Below, piece after piece: positions 1 to 9,141 of a DNA stretch of 32,832 nucleotides (its first letter is position 1; the number at the start of each line of letters is the position of its first letter). The stretch comes from Eubacterium sp. (GTDB lineage Bacteria; Bacillota; Clostridia; Lachnospirales; Lachnospiraceae). Position numbers and translations under genes: made by a program. Where the stretch lies: assembly GCA_016280325.1 (NCBI GenBank), contig JAEEGM010000090.1, positions 1 to 32,832 of the forward strand, in the 5' to 3' direction. The notes under the pieces were generated by a model. The model was given only the letters and a program-made list of their open reading frames with translations, had not been told where the DNA came from and did not search any database.

Positions 1-1
1 A

Positions 2-1555
2 TTTGTCATAGCGCTGCTTTCGCTATGCCTGATATACGGGATTATGCAGACCATCCGGTCGGTTCATATGGTGCGCCTTCAGGGACGCTCGGCCGTAGTG
101 GACTCGTCCCGGTTTATCCAGCATTTGTTACATCTTCCGATGACATTTTATTCGCATCGATCTGTGGGCGATCTGCAGATGCGCCAGACCGAAAATGAAA
201 CCGTGGTCGTTACGCTGATGACTCAGGTGGCACCGGCCGCGATCAATGCTCTGATGCTGATCCTGTATCTGGTTGTTATGTCATACTATAGCATTTTTCT
301 CACGCTGATCGGCGTGTCTACTGTGTTACTGAACGTAATCGTGGCGCGTTTTGTTTCCAAGAAAAGAGTGGACATCACGAGAGTGATGACTATGGGGAAC
401 GGCAAACTGAATTCCACCTCGCTCGCGGGGATCGAAATGATCGAGACGCTCAAGTCAGCCGGGGCGGAGGCCTCGTATTTCAGGCGCTGGGCCAAAGTGC
501 ATGCCAAGGTAAATGCCGGGGATGTGGAGCTTTGCAAGTTAAATGAAACCATGGGTCTGATCCCTTCGCTTTTGACGGAAATCACGAACATCCTGGTATT
601 TGCGTTCGGTGTAAAAATGATCATAGACGGGCAGTTTACACCGGGTACACTGCTCGCCTTTACAGGACTACTCACAGCCTTTACAAAGCCGGTAAATGAG
701 ATCATCAACATGGGACAGACCATACAAGAAATGCAGGTTCAGATGGAACGCGTTGAGGACGTGATGAATAATCCGGTGGATGTTCCGGAGGACACGGAAA
801 TCCTGAGTGATGAGGAGTGGGACAGCCTCGGAAAGTTAGAAGGTGATATCGAATTCAAAAATATTACTTTCGGTTATTCTCCGCTGGCCAAACCGCTGAT
901 AGAGAACCTCAATATCCGAATCCCGGCGGGGAGCAAGGTGGCGTTGGTCGGTGCCAGCGGCAGCGGAAAATCAACGATGGGAAAACTGCTGTCCGGTTTG
1001 TATCAGCCATGGACGGGTGAGGTATTGATCGATGGGAAGAATCTGAAAAATATCCCCAAACTACAACTAAGAAGTTCGCTTGCCATCGTGGATCAGGATA
1101 TCATGGTTTTTGATGACCCGATCTCGGAAAACATCCGACTTTGGGACAGTACCATTGAGGAGGCGGAGGTGATCCGGGCGAGTCAGGATGCCTGCATCCA
1201 TGAGGAGATCGCTTCACGAAAGGGAGGCTATTCCGCTACGTTGCAACCCGGCGGCAAAAACTATTCCGGCGGACAGCTGCAGCGAATGGAGATAGCCAGA
1301 GCGCTGGCGATCGAACCGACGATTCTGGTGCTCGATGAGGCGACCAGTGCGCTGGATGCGGAAACCGAGGATGAAGTTATGAGAAAGATCAGAGAAAGAG
1401 GCATCACCACGGTTGTTGTGGCACACCGCCTCAGTACGATTCGTGATGCTGACAGGATTTATGTTCTCAAGTCAGGTGAAATCGTTGAGGAGGGAACACA
1501 CGATGAATTGATGGAACTGGATGGTGCATATTCACGATTAGTGAGAAGCGAGTAG
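2..1555 (+). CDS. NHLM/NHLP-type peptide (bacteriocin) export ABC transporter, permease-ATPase; 5' end truncated by window edge
   Basis: Frame is open from base 2 upstream of the ORF-track ATG; TM region plus Walker A GASGSGKST, signature YSGGQLQRMEIARAL, Walker B ILVLDEATSALD; followed by a second exporter of the same type. Confidence 0.85.
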   Translation, partial: FVIALLSLCLIYGIMQTIRSVHMVRLQGRSAVVDSSRFIQHLLHLPMTFYSHRSVGDLQMRQTENETVVVTLMTQVAPAAINALMLILYLVVMSYYSIFLTLIGVSTVLLNVIVARFVSKKRVDITRVMTMGNGKLNSTSLAGIEMIETLKSAGAEASYFRRWAKVHAKVNAGDVELCKLNETMGLIPSLLTEITNILVFAFGVKMIIDGQFTPGTLLAFTGLLTAFTKPVNEIINMGQTIQEMQVQMERVEDVMNNPVDVPEDTEILSDEEWDSLGKLEGDIEFKNITFGYSPLAKPLIENLNIRIPAGSKVALVGASGSGKSTMGKLLSGLYQPWTGEVLIDGKNLKNIPKLQLRSSLAIVDQDIMVFDDPISENIRLWDSTIEEAEVIRASQDACIHEEIASRKGGYSATLQPGGKNYSGGQLQRMEIARALAIEPTILVLDEATSALDAETEDEVMRKIRERGITTVVVAHRLSTIRDADRIYVLKSGEIVEEGTHDELMELDGAYSRLVRSE

Positions 1556-1610
1556 ATTGAAAAAACGCTATAACGATTTTCCAATCTTGTAAGAGGAGAT
1601 TATCAGGCTT

Positions 1611-3797
1611 ATGAGTAATGTCGGTTTACAGATGAAAACGAGAGATCAGCTGGATCGGGAACGTCTCCGAAGAGGATATGAAAAACTGGCGGCAAGCGTC
1701 AGCGATGAGAGCATAGTCCGCCTCTTCGGCGCGGATGATCTGGAGATGGCAGACGGTGCCGTGAGAGCGTGTCTTCGTTACAGCAAAGTGACTCCCGGGC
1801 CCGTCCCGAAGGAGATCACGGATCTATCCGAGCGGATCGAGTACATGTGTCGTCCCGGCGGCGTCATGCATCGAACAGTCAGCCTGGAGTCCGGGTGGTA
1901 CAAGGACGCCTTTGGTGCGTATCTCGGAAAACTTCGCGACGGAGAGGTCGTGGCGCTTCTGCCTCAAACTTCAGGCGGGTATGCTTACCGCGATCCGTCC
2001 ACCGGTAAAAATGTGAAGTTGAACCGGAAGACAGAGAATAATCTGGAGGACCGCGCGGAACTTTTTTATCCGGCACTTCCGGCCCGTTCACTTGAGGTCA
2101 GTGATTTCATTCGATTTTTATTGAAGTCGCTGGATAAAGGTGACTTTATAAAAGTAGTCGTGTCGGCGGTTATCTCCGCGTTGGCAGGGCTTCTTCCTGC
2201 CTTCGCTACATCGTTGGCATACGGTGAGGTGGCCCCGTCCGGACAGTCTCGGCTCATCCTGCCGATCGCGGGGCTGTTGCTCGGTGTATCCGTGGGAACC
2301 CTGCTCTTTAAGATGAATAAAAATCTTGTCATGAACCGAATTGCGATAAAAATCGGGGATTATGCAGAGGCGGCTGTCTTTGGGAGAGTTCTGATGCTGC
2401 CGACATCATTTTTCAAAGATTTCAGCGCGGGAAATCTGTCTACCCGTATTAACAATATCTGGCGGATGATCCACTCCACCGTGGATTGCGTTCTGGGTGG
2501 CGGGCTTACGTTGGTGCTGAGTGTGGTGTACTTCGGGCAGATTATATATTATGCTTCGGCGTTGCTGCCGATCGCCATCCTGATCATCGGATTGCAGGTT
2601 TTGGTGATTTGGTTGATCCTGAGACAATTATTAAAAAGAGAGGCACACGCGGTCGAGGCGAACACAAAAGCATCCGGAACCGTGACGACGCTTCTCGGCG
2701 GGATCCAGAAAATCAAACTTGCGGGAGCGGAGGATCGCGCGTTTTCAAAATGGGCAGGAAGGTACTCCGGGTACACGGAAGCCTCCTTTAACCGTCCTAA
2801 ATATTTGTATTGTATGGATGCCTTTGTCGTGCTGATCGGGATGCTAGGCACTGTGGCCATCTATCTTCAGGCCATGAGTACCGGGTTTTCTACGGCGGAC
2901 TTTATGGCATTTAATACCGCCTTCGGTCAGATTAACGCGTCTATCGTTTTGTTTATGAGTTTTATCGCTTCGGCGGTGAGATCCTTCCCGAAGTTCGGAC
3001 ACCTGGCGCCGATATTGAAAGCGGCACCGGAATGTGATGATGAAAAACCTTCCGTCAAGGAAGTGGACGGAAGCGTCGAGGTAAACGGTTTGTCTTTCCG
3101 ATACAGCGATGAGACGCCGTGGGTTATCGATAACATTTCTTTTCGGATTGAGAAGGGTGAATATGTGGCGATCGTCGGTCGGTCGGGTTGCGGCAAGAGT
3201 ACGCTGATGCGGTTGCTGCTTGGATTCGAGCAACCGAGCGCCGGAAACATCATGTATGGCGAGTACGATCTGTCCTGTGTTAACGTTCGCTCCATCCGTC
3301 AAAACGGAATCAGTATGGTCATGCAGGATGCCAAGCTGCTCAAGGGGGATATTTTTGATAATATCACGCTATCCAATCCGGGCGCGACGCTGGAGGATGC
3401 CTGGGAAGCGGCGGAGATCGCCGGGATCGCAGAGGATATCCGGGAGATGCCGATGGGGATGAGTACGCTTGTAACCGAGGGTGGCGGCGGTGTGTCCGGC
3501 GGTCAGAGACAGCGCCTTATCATCGCGAGGGCGGTGTGCAGTGGCCGAAAGATCATGATCTTAGACGAGGCCACCAGCGCCCTGGACAACATAACACAGC
3601 AGAAGGTCGCGGAGTCGCTCGACAAGTTGGAATGCACGAGGATCGCTATCGCGCACCGACTCTCAACGGTACAGCATTGCGACCGCATATTGGTACTGGA
3701 TCAGGGAAAGATCTGCGAAGAGGGCACATATGAGGAACTGATCAGTAAAAATGGCGTCTTTGCGGAATTGGTGAAAAAACAACGATTGGATGTGTGA
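1611..3797 (+). CDS. NHLM/NHLP-type bacteriocin export ABC transporter permease/ATPase, second subunit with long N-terminal domain
   Basis: 728 aa; soluble N-terminal domain, TM domain, Walker A GRSGCGKST, signature VSGGQRQRLIIARAV, Walker B IMILDEATSALD; upstream GAGGAG. Confidence 0.85.
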   Translation: MSNVGLQMKTRDQLDRERLRRGYEKLAASVSDESIVRLFGADDLEMADGAVRACLRYSKVTPGPVPKEITDLSERIEYMCRPGGVMHRTVSLESGWYKDAFGAYLGKLRDGEVVALLPQTSGGYAYRDPSTGKNVKLNRKTENNLEDRAELFYPALPARSLEVSDFIRFLLKSLDKGDFIKVVVSAVISALAGLLPAFATSLAYGEVAPSGQSRLILPIAGLLLGVSVGTLLFKMNKNLVMNRIAIKIGDYAEAAVFGRVLMLPTSFFKDFSAGNLSTRINNIWRMIHSTVDCVLGGGLTLVLSVVYFGQIIYYASALLPIAILIIGLQVLVIWLILRQLLKREAHAVEANTKASGTVTTLLGGIQKIKLAGAEDRAFSKWAGRYSGYTEASFNRPKYLYCMDAFVVLIGMLGTVAIYLQAMSTGFSTADFMAFNTAFGQINASIVLFMSFIASAVRSFPKFGHLAPILKAAPECDDEKPSVKEVDGSVEVNGLSFRYSDETPWVIDNISFRIEKGEYVAIVGRSGCGKSTLMRLLLGFEQPSAGNIMYGEYDLSCVNVRSIRQNGISMVMQDAKLLKGDIFDNITLSNPGATLEDAWEAAEIAGIAEDIREMPMGMSTLVTEGGGGVSGGQRQRLIIARAVCSGRKIMILDEATSALDNITQQKVAESLDKLECTRIAIAHRLSTVQHCDRILVLDQGKICEEGTYEELISKNGVFAELVKKQRLDV

Positions 3798-3830
3798 GAA
3801 CACTGAAAAATCCGCTTAGAAAAAAAACAC

Positions 3831-3859
3831 TTGACAAATCAAGCAAAGTGCGATAAAAT
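3831..3859 (+). promoter_or_regulatory. sigma-A type promoter for tRNA-Gly
   Basis: TTGACA (3831-3836), 17-nt spacer, TAAAAT (3854-3859), about 40 nt before the tRNA. Confidence 0.8.
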
Positions 3860-3897
3860 GCGTTTGTTTGAATTTTCAAACAATAAACCACGTGAAT

Positions 3898-3968
3898 GCA
3901 GGTGTAGTTCAATGGTAGAACACTAGCCTTCCAAGCTAGATACGAGGGTTCGATTCCCTTCACCTGCT
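3898..3968 (+). tRNA. tRNA-Gly(TCC)
   Basis: GCAGGTG/CACCTGC acceptor stem, anticodon stem CTAGC/GCTAG with loop CTTCCAA (anticodon TCC), T-arm GGGTTCGATTCCC. Confidence 0.97.
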
Positions 3969-3975
3969 GAAAACG

Positions 3976-4010
3976 AATAGGACGCTCGATAGAGCGTCCT
4001 ATTTGTTTTC
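3976..4010 (+). terminator. Rho-independent terminator after tRNA-Gly
   Basis: Perfect 12-bp stem AATAGGACGCTC-GATA-GAGCGTCCTATT followed by TGTTTT. Confidence 0.85.
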
Positions 4011-4084
4011 ACCAGGTGAAAGTCAGAAGAGGGCACTCCGGGCAAGAACGCTTTGCGTTCTTGCGTGCTGACCGTCGAAGACAG

Positions 4085-4143
4085 TCAGCTTGTTCGACTT
4101 CCCTTCACCTGCTACTCAGCTTGTTCGACTTCCCTTCACCTGC
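4085..4143. repeat. Two direct 28-bp repeats (31-bp period) ending in the tRNA-Gly 3' end sequence
   Basis: TCAGCTTGTTCGACTTCCCTTCACCTGC at 4085-4112 and 4116-4143; tail CCCTTCACCTGC is identical to the tRNA 3' end. Confidence 0.9.
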
Positions 4144-4150
4144 GAACCCC

Positions 4151-4990
4151 TCATCCCTCCTCAAAAGACCACAGATTCCGGATCTGCGGCATCAGCCGGT
4201 CGAGGTCCCAGAGCTGATTGCTTCTCTCATAACTATTGGGATCGTTGACCTGGATCTTTCCGTCTTCGGCTACGCCGGACAGCACCAGAAAGTGTCCGGT
4301 TGTCGTAAAGTCTCCCGGCCGCATGGAACAGATGATAGGTCGACCCGCCTGCAATTCGCGGATGATATGTGACTGATCAAAGACCACCTCGCTTGAAATC
4401 AGGCCGAACAATCCGGCGCCTGTTCGCATCAAATCCCAGGACGACCCCTGTCCCTCAACATAGTACCCTTCTTTTTCCGCTTTTTTCGCAACCTTATAGG
4501 GATTCCATTTTCCGCTTCCGGATAAGCCGGTTTTGACCATACTGAGACATGTGGGACCGCATCCGGTTACGGCGAGGAAGTCGCCGCCGTATTGGCGATA
4601 ACCCCAGCGTTCATCCCACTGGATAAGAAGCGGGATCGCACGATCGGAATGCAAATCTTTTTTCAGACTGATCTTGGAAGTATCCTGACCATGCGAGACA
4701 TAATCCTGCACAAATGGAATTGCCTCCGGCGTCTTCTCCGCCAGCTCGATCAGGCTGTCGGGTATACCCTGCACCTCCAGGCGGTCTCTCTCACTCTCGC
4801 TCAAAGGCGTCGCATTGACCGTCGATGATTCCCGCGTGTTCGAATCCGTGTGAGCTCCTCTGCTTTTGTCGGAGAACAAGTGAATATCAAAAGCACGCAA
4901 TCCCGCTATTACCAAAGCGATCAGGAATAGGGAGAGTACGATGATCCTCCGACACTTACGCATTTTTTTGGCACTGTTGTTTGAAGCCAT
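4151..4990 (-). CDS. C39-like (peptidase_C39_2) family protein, N-terminal membrane anchor
   Basis: N-terminal TM helix; IPLLIQWDERWGYRQYGGDFLAVTGCGPTCLSMV (catalytic Cys region) and TTGHFLVLSGV / VNDPNSYERS; SD GAGGAGG upstream on minus strand. Confidence 0.85.
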   Translation of the reverse strand: MASNNSAKKMRKCRRIIVLSLFLIALVIAGLRAFDIHLFSDKSRGAHTDSNTRESSTVNATPLSESERDRLEVQGIPDSLIELAEKTPEAIPFVQDYVSHGQDTSKISLKKDLHSDRAIPLLIQWDERWGYRQYGGDFLAVTGCGPTCLSMVKTGLSGSGKWNPYKVAKKAEKEGYYVEGQGSSWDLMRTGAGLFGLISSEVVFDQSHIIRELQAGRPIICSMRPGDFTTTGHFLVLSGVAEDGKIQVNDPNSYERSNQLWDLDRLMPQIRNLWSFEEG

Positions 4991-5040
4991 ATAAAAAACC
5001 TCCTCTCAGAATCCATGATGATCTGTCATACAAACCGAGT

Positions 5041-5103
5041 ATAGTACAATCTGAAAGGAAGTTCTTGTGGTTTTTCATACGAGTTTCTTACAAATTTCTT
5101 ACA
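5041..5103 (-). promoter_or_regulatory. Putative response-regulator-dependent promoter of the C39-like gene
   Basis: Direct repeats TTTCTTACA at 5084-5092 and 5095-5103 (11-bp spacing; TGTAAGAAA on minus strand), upstream of a minus-strand TACTAT (5041-5046) with no good -35. Confidence 0.5.
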
Positions 5104-6093
5104 TTATGTGGATACCGATGTGGATGCCGATATGGAAGGCGGTGTGACAAGCGGCAGCGTGAAGATAAAACGCGTCGTCTCATTACTGCTTTCACAGACG
5201 ATGGTTCCCCGGTGCATTTCAATCATTTGTTTTACGATCACCAGTCCCAGACCGGTTCCGGTATCATCATCATTGACACGATAAAAACGTTCAAAAATAT
5301 GATCCAGATTCTCTTTTGGAATCGTCTTCCCCTGATTGGAAATCGTACATACACACTTCTTGTCTTTTTTCTTTATATCGACGTGGATCTTCGTTTTCGG
5401 GTAACTGTAATTCACGGCGTTTTTCAAAAGATTGTCCATCACCCGGACCATTTTTTCTATGTCAATACAGACAAAAATATCCTTATCTCCGGAGAGTTCA
5501 TAAGTCAATTCTTTTGTTGAAAAAATAGGCTGAAATTCATATACAAGTTGTTCGATCATGCGCGAAAAATTCACGGTTTCCGTTGTAAAAACAGCACCCG
5601 CGCTTCCCATACGCGTAACGTCAAAAAATTCATTAACAAGGTCTTCTAAGCGTATGGATTTTTTTAGAATAATATCCAAATAATGCGCCTTAATATCTTC
5701 GGGAATATCCTTTTTTTCATTCAGAAGTTTCAGATAGCCGAGAACGGAAGTAAGAGGCGTTTTCAGATCGTGCGCCATGTACATGATCATATCCTCTTTT
5801 TGGCGCTGCTCCTGTTTCATCAGGTCTTCCATTCGTCTGGCGATGCGGTAAAAATAGATAAAACTGATCAGCATCGCGCCGCCCAAAACCATGATGATAG
5901 CGAGCAGTACAAAGTTCTGATTGATCCAGTGGAGATACGGATAGATCGGGTCTTCCCAATGCCAGACTTTTCTTTTCAGCAGACTGTAAGCGAGGGCGAT
6001 TATCACCATCATGCTCGCGGAATAGATCAACAGAGTAATCAGGTATCGCAGGATCGTATTTCGAAATACATACCGACTGATTTGTTTATCCAT
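5104..6093 (-). CDS. VanS-like sensor histidine kinase
   Basis: Two TM helices, H-box MYMAHDLKTPLTSVLGYLKLL, N-box DNLLKNAVNYS, G-box GTGLGLVIVKQM. Confidence 0.9.
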   Translation of the reverse strand: MDKQISRYVFRNTILRYLITLLIYSASMMVIIALAYSLLKRKVWHWEDPIYPYLHWINQNFVLLAIIMVLGGAMLISFIYFYRIARRMEDLMKQEQRQKEDMIMYMAHDLKTPLTSVLGYLKLLNEKKDIPEDIKAHYLDIILKKSIRLEDLVNEFFDVTRMGSAGAVFTTETVNFSRMIEQLVYEFQPIFSTKELTYELSGDKDIFVCIDIEKMVRVMDNLLKNAVNYSYPKTKIHVDIKKKDKKCVCTISNQGKTIPKENLDHIFERFYRVNDDDTGTGLGLVIVKQMIEMHRGTIVCESSNETTRFIFTLPLVTPPSISASTSVST

Positions 6094-6097
6094 AAAC

Positions 6098-6796
6098 TTA
6101 TTCCTCTATCTTATAGCCGACGCCCCAAACCGTTTTTATATACTCCGGCTTTCGGGAATTCTCATGAAGTTTTTCACGGATCCGGGCGATGTGCGCCATA
6201 ACCGTATTGTTGTTATCGAGGAATTCTTCACCCCAGACATTTTCAAAAAGTTCTTCCGATGACACGACCTGTCCGAGATGCTCCAACAGATACCAGACCA
6301 CCTTGAACTCGAGCGCAGTCAACTCGATCTCCTCATCGTACAGCAGGACGCGGTGATAGCGCTTGTTGACAGAGAGGCCGCGAACCTCGTGACAATCCGC
6401 ATCCTTCTTCTGCGTGCCCACGCTGTCATAATCTCTGACACGCCGGATTCCGGCCTTTACGCGCGCGACCACCTCGAGAGGATTGAAGGGTTTGGTGACA
6501 TAGTCATCGGCACCTACGGTGATGCCGAGGATCTTGTCGCTGTCCATCCCCTTTGCCGTCAGCATGATGATGGGAAACTTCCATTTTTCGCGGATTTTTT
6601 TACACAGGGTAAATCCGTCCATATCCGGGAGCATTACATCGAGGATCGCCGCGTCGTAGGTCACCTTTTCGATGTCCTCGAGAACCGGCAGAGCGCTGTT
6701 GAAGCGGTGGACAGAGAAGCCTTCTCCGGAAAGATACACTTCCAGAAGCTCCGTGATCTCATCTTCATCGTCCACTACCAAAACATTTCCGTCCAT
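6098..6796 (-). CDS. VanR-like OmpR-family response regulator
   Basis: Receiver VLVVDDEDEI, phospho-Asp ILDVMLPDMDG, TAKG, KPFNPLE; winged helix ELTALEFKVVWYLLEH, TVWGVGYKIE. Confidence 0.93.
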   Translation of the reverse strand: MDGNVLVVDDEDEITELLEVYLSGEGFSVHRFNSALPVLEDIEKVTYDAAILDVMLPDMDGFTLCKKIREKWKFPIIMLTAKGMDSDKILGITVGADDYVTKPFNPLEVVARVKAGIRRVRDYDSVGTQKKDADCHEVRGLSVNKRYHRVLLYDEEIELTALEFKVVWYLLEHLGQVVSSEELFENVWGEEFLDNNNTVMAHIARIREKLHENSRKPEYIKTVWGVGYKIEE

Positions 6797-6867
6797 TTCT
6801 GACTCCTATTTGTCGTTTCCTATTGCATTTTCTTCCATAAAAGCGTATAATATTTGGCATATAATGT

Positions 6868-7500
6868 TTACCGGTACTTGGCAAGAACCCTCTTGAGTGC
6901 TTCGACAACACCGCTTTTACGCGGAATATCGGAGGCTTCCACCTCCTCGATGAGCTCAGTAATCTTCCCGGGTTCGTCCATGGCCAGGTACACTTCGGCG
7001 AGTCCGGTGTAATCCGCCAGCTTGATCGAGCCGCAGCCCATCGCGGAACGGTATGTCTGTGCGGCCAGGTCGTGCAGCTCACGGCGCTCGTAACCACGGG
7101 CCAGATTCGTCATCAACAGAAGAAAGCTGTTGTAGTTGTCGTCATACGAAGACAGGAGCGTGAAATTTGCTACACCATAAGCCAGTTTCAGATCGGTGTT
7201 GGTGTACTCCGACAGATCGATCATCGGCTCGCGGATCAGCGCTTTCAGCTCTTTGATATAATTGGATACATCGTCATCCTCAGTAAAAATGCCCTCGGGC
7301 GGAAGCGGGATGACATCCTCTTCAAAGTGAAGAAGCGGGAGCCCGGAGATATCCTGCTTGGGGGCAAAGTTAGCCTCGTGCTCTCTGGCCCAAAAAGCAT
7401 CTTCAACCTTCTGCGCTTCTTTGGAGGATTTTTTCATCTCATACTGCGTCCAGGCAATGAAGATGACAAAAATGATGATAAAAACAGGGATGGTAATCAT
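6868..7500 (-). CDS. Membrane-anchored TPR-like hypothetical protein
   Basis: Start at M47 of the ORF track (7500) is supported by upstream AGAGAGG; N-terminal TM helix then helical repeats. Confidence 0.7.
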   Translation of the reverse strand: MITIPVFIIIFVIFIAWTQYEMKKSSKEAQKVEDAFWAREHEANFAPKQDISGLPLLHFEEDVIPLPPEGIFTEDDDVSNYIKELKALIREPMIDLSEYTNTDLKLAYGVANFTLLSSYDDNYNSFLLLMTNLARGYERRELHDLAAQTYRSAMGCGSIKLADYTGLAEVYLAMDEPGKITELIEEVEASDIPRKSGVVEALKRVLAKYR

Positions 7501-7527
7501 AGTAGCCTCTCTGGAAAGGGGGTTCTC

Positions 7528-7626
7528 ATGCTCAATCGAAAAAAACAACGGTGGATCGCGGCTATTATCTGTATTGTCGTAATTCTGGCCATGGTATTCG
7601 GCCTTGTAGCGACGATCGCGTCCTAA
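7528..7626 (+). CDS. 32-aa single-TM small protein MLNRKKQRWIAAIICIVVILAMVFGLVATIAS
   Basis: Strong SD GGAAAGGGGG just upstream of ATG; basic N-terminus plus one TM helix. Confidence 0.6.
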   Translation: MLNRKKQRWIAAIICIVVILAMVFGLVATIAS

Positions 7627-7687
7627 TATCAAGTACATATTGTAAACTATTTTTAGAAAAATGGCAAGTCCATAAAGAGGTAGATCG

Positions 7688-9139
7688 ATGAGAAGGCGTA
7701 ACAGACCACATTACTTACCGGCCTTTCTGGTGATCTTCATCATGCTGATGTTGATCATATCCTATGTGCTGGTATTTTACATGAAAAATAAGCCGGATGA
7801 AAACCGCATCATCACCGGTGTTTATGTGGCCGGGATTGATGTAAGCGGGATGACCGCGGAGGAGGCACAAGCGGCGATCGACGGATATGCTGCGACGAGA
7901 GGAAACCGTGCGATCCGTGTTGACGTCAACGGGAAAAGTGTCGAGACCACATTGGCGGATCTAGATTATCGCGTAGAAGAGAATGACATTATCTCGCAGG
8001 CCATGCGTCTCGGCAAGGATGGGAATGTTTTTACCAACTACGCGGAGATCAAGCGCGTAGAGGCTGAACATGAAAACTATGATATTTCATTTACATATTC
8101 CGAAGCGAAGCTGGCGAAGTTTGTGAAGAAAAAATGCGGCAAGAAGGCGAAGAAGCCGAAGGATGCCACTGTCAAGCTTGACGGAGATGAGATCAAGTAC
8201 ACGAAGTCCAGACAGGGACTGTCGGTAGATGTGGACGCGACGGTAGCGGAGATACAGCGCCAGATCAAGGAGACGCCGGAAGGAGACATCGTGGCGACTG
8301 CCGTGACTACCGTGAAGGAGCCCAAGGTTTCCGAGGAGACGGCGCGTCGTTGCAAGGATAAGATCGGAACTTTTACGACCGGATATTCGGCAGGAAATGT
8401 AACCCGTTCGAAGAACTTAGCGAATGCGGCCCGACTGATCAACGGCAGCGTGGTCATGCCGGGAGAGACTTTTTCCGTACACGATACGATCTCTCCTTTG
8501 ACCGAGGAGAACGGGTATTACGCGGCACCATCCTACAGCAAGGGCGAGGTCGTGGATTCGATCGGAGGCGGTGTCTGCCAGGTATCGACGACGCTTTACA
8601 ATGCGGTACTCAGAGCGGAGCTGGAGGTCGTGGAGAGAGCACCTCACTCGATGGTGGTCAGCTATGTGAAGCCATCGATGGACGCGGCGATCGCGGGTGA
8701 TTATAAGGACTTTAAGTTCCGCAATGATACGGAGGTTCCGGTGTTGATCCGGGGCGGCGCCGGAGGTGGCACCATCTGGTTTACGGTATACGGTGAGGAG
8801 ACGAGACCGTCTGACCGTACCGTTGAATTTGAGTCAGAGGTACTTCAGAAGATAGAGCCGGGCGAGGACAAGGTAACCTATGATCCGAGCCAGCCGCCGA
8901 CCTATATGAAGGTCACACAGAGCGCGCATATCGGCTATGAAGCCGTTCTGTGGAAGATTGTTACCCAAGATGGAAAAACGACCAAAAAGCAGATCAATTC
9001 CAGTTCCTACAAGGCGGTTCCCCGCTATGTAACCAAGGGCAGCGGCAAGGCGGTGGCGACACCGAAGCCGTCGAAGAAGCCGAAGGATGATGAAGATGAG
9101 GAAGATGAGGACGACTCGTCGGAGGAAGATGAGGAATAA
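7688..9139 (+). CDS. VanW family protein with N-terminal TM and acidic C-terminal tail
   Basis: SKNLANAARLINGSVVMPGETFSVHDTI, GGGVCQVSTTLYNAVL, HSMVVSYVKPSMDAAI; SD AGAGGTAG. Confidence 0.9.
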   Translation: MRRRNRPHYLPAFLVIFIMLMLIISYVLVFYMKNKPDENRIITGVYVAGIDVSGMTAEEAQAAIDGYAATRGNRAIRVDVNGKSVETTLADLDYRVEENDIISQAMRLGKDGNVFTNYAEIKRVEAEHENYDISFTYSEAKLAKFVKKKCGKKAKKPKDATVKLDGDEIKYTKSRQGLSVDVDATVAEIQRQIKETPEGDIVATAVTTVKEPKVSEETARRCKDKIGTFTTGYSAGNVTRSKNLANAARLINGSVVMPGETFSVHDTISPLTEENGYYAAPSYSKGEVVDSIGGGVCQVSTTLYNAVLRAELEVVERAPHSMVVSYVKPSMDAAIAGDYKDFKFRNDTEVPVLIRGGAGGGTIWFTVYGEETRPSDRTVEFESEVLQKIEPGEDKVTYDPSQPPTYMKVTQSAHIGYEAVLWKIVTQDGKTTKKQINSSSYKAVPRYVTKGSGKAVATPKPSKKPKDDEDEEDEDDSSEEDEE

Positions 9140-9141
9140 GG

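Noticed and set aside
2844-3302. 152-aa minus ORF
   Set aside because: Antisense to the second ABC transporter; no motif or SD support
4981-5520. 179-aa plus ORF
   Set aside because: Opposite the VanS-like kinase; no family features
6851-6882. Stop-spanning repeat at the TPR-like gene end (AKYR*TLYAKYY)
   Set aside because: Only about 8 matching bases at 24-bp offset; too weak to count with the other cases
4151-9139. Vancomycin-resistance operon
   Set aside because: Only VanS/VanR-like and VanW-family genes; no vanH, ligase or vanX in the window
9070-9139. GAGGAAGATGAGGA repeats at the vanW 3' end
   Set aside because: Explained by low-complexity Glu/Asp tail codons rather than a separate element
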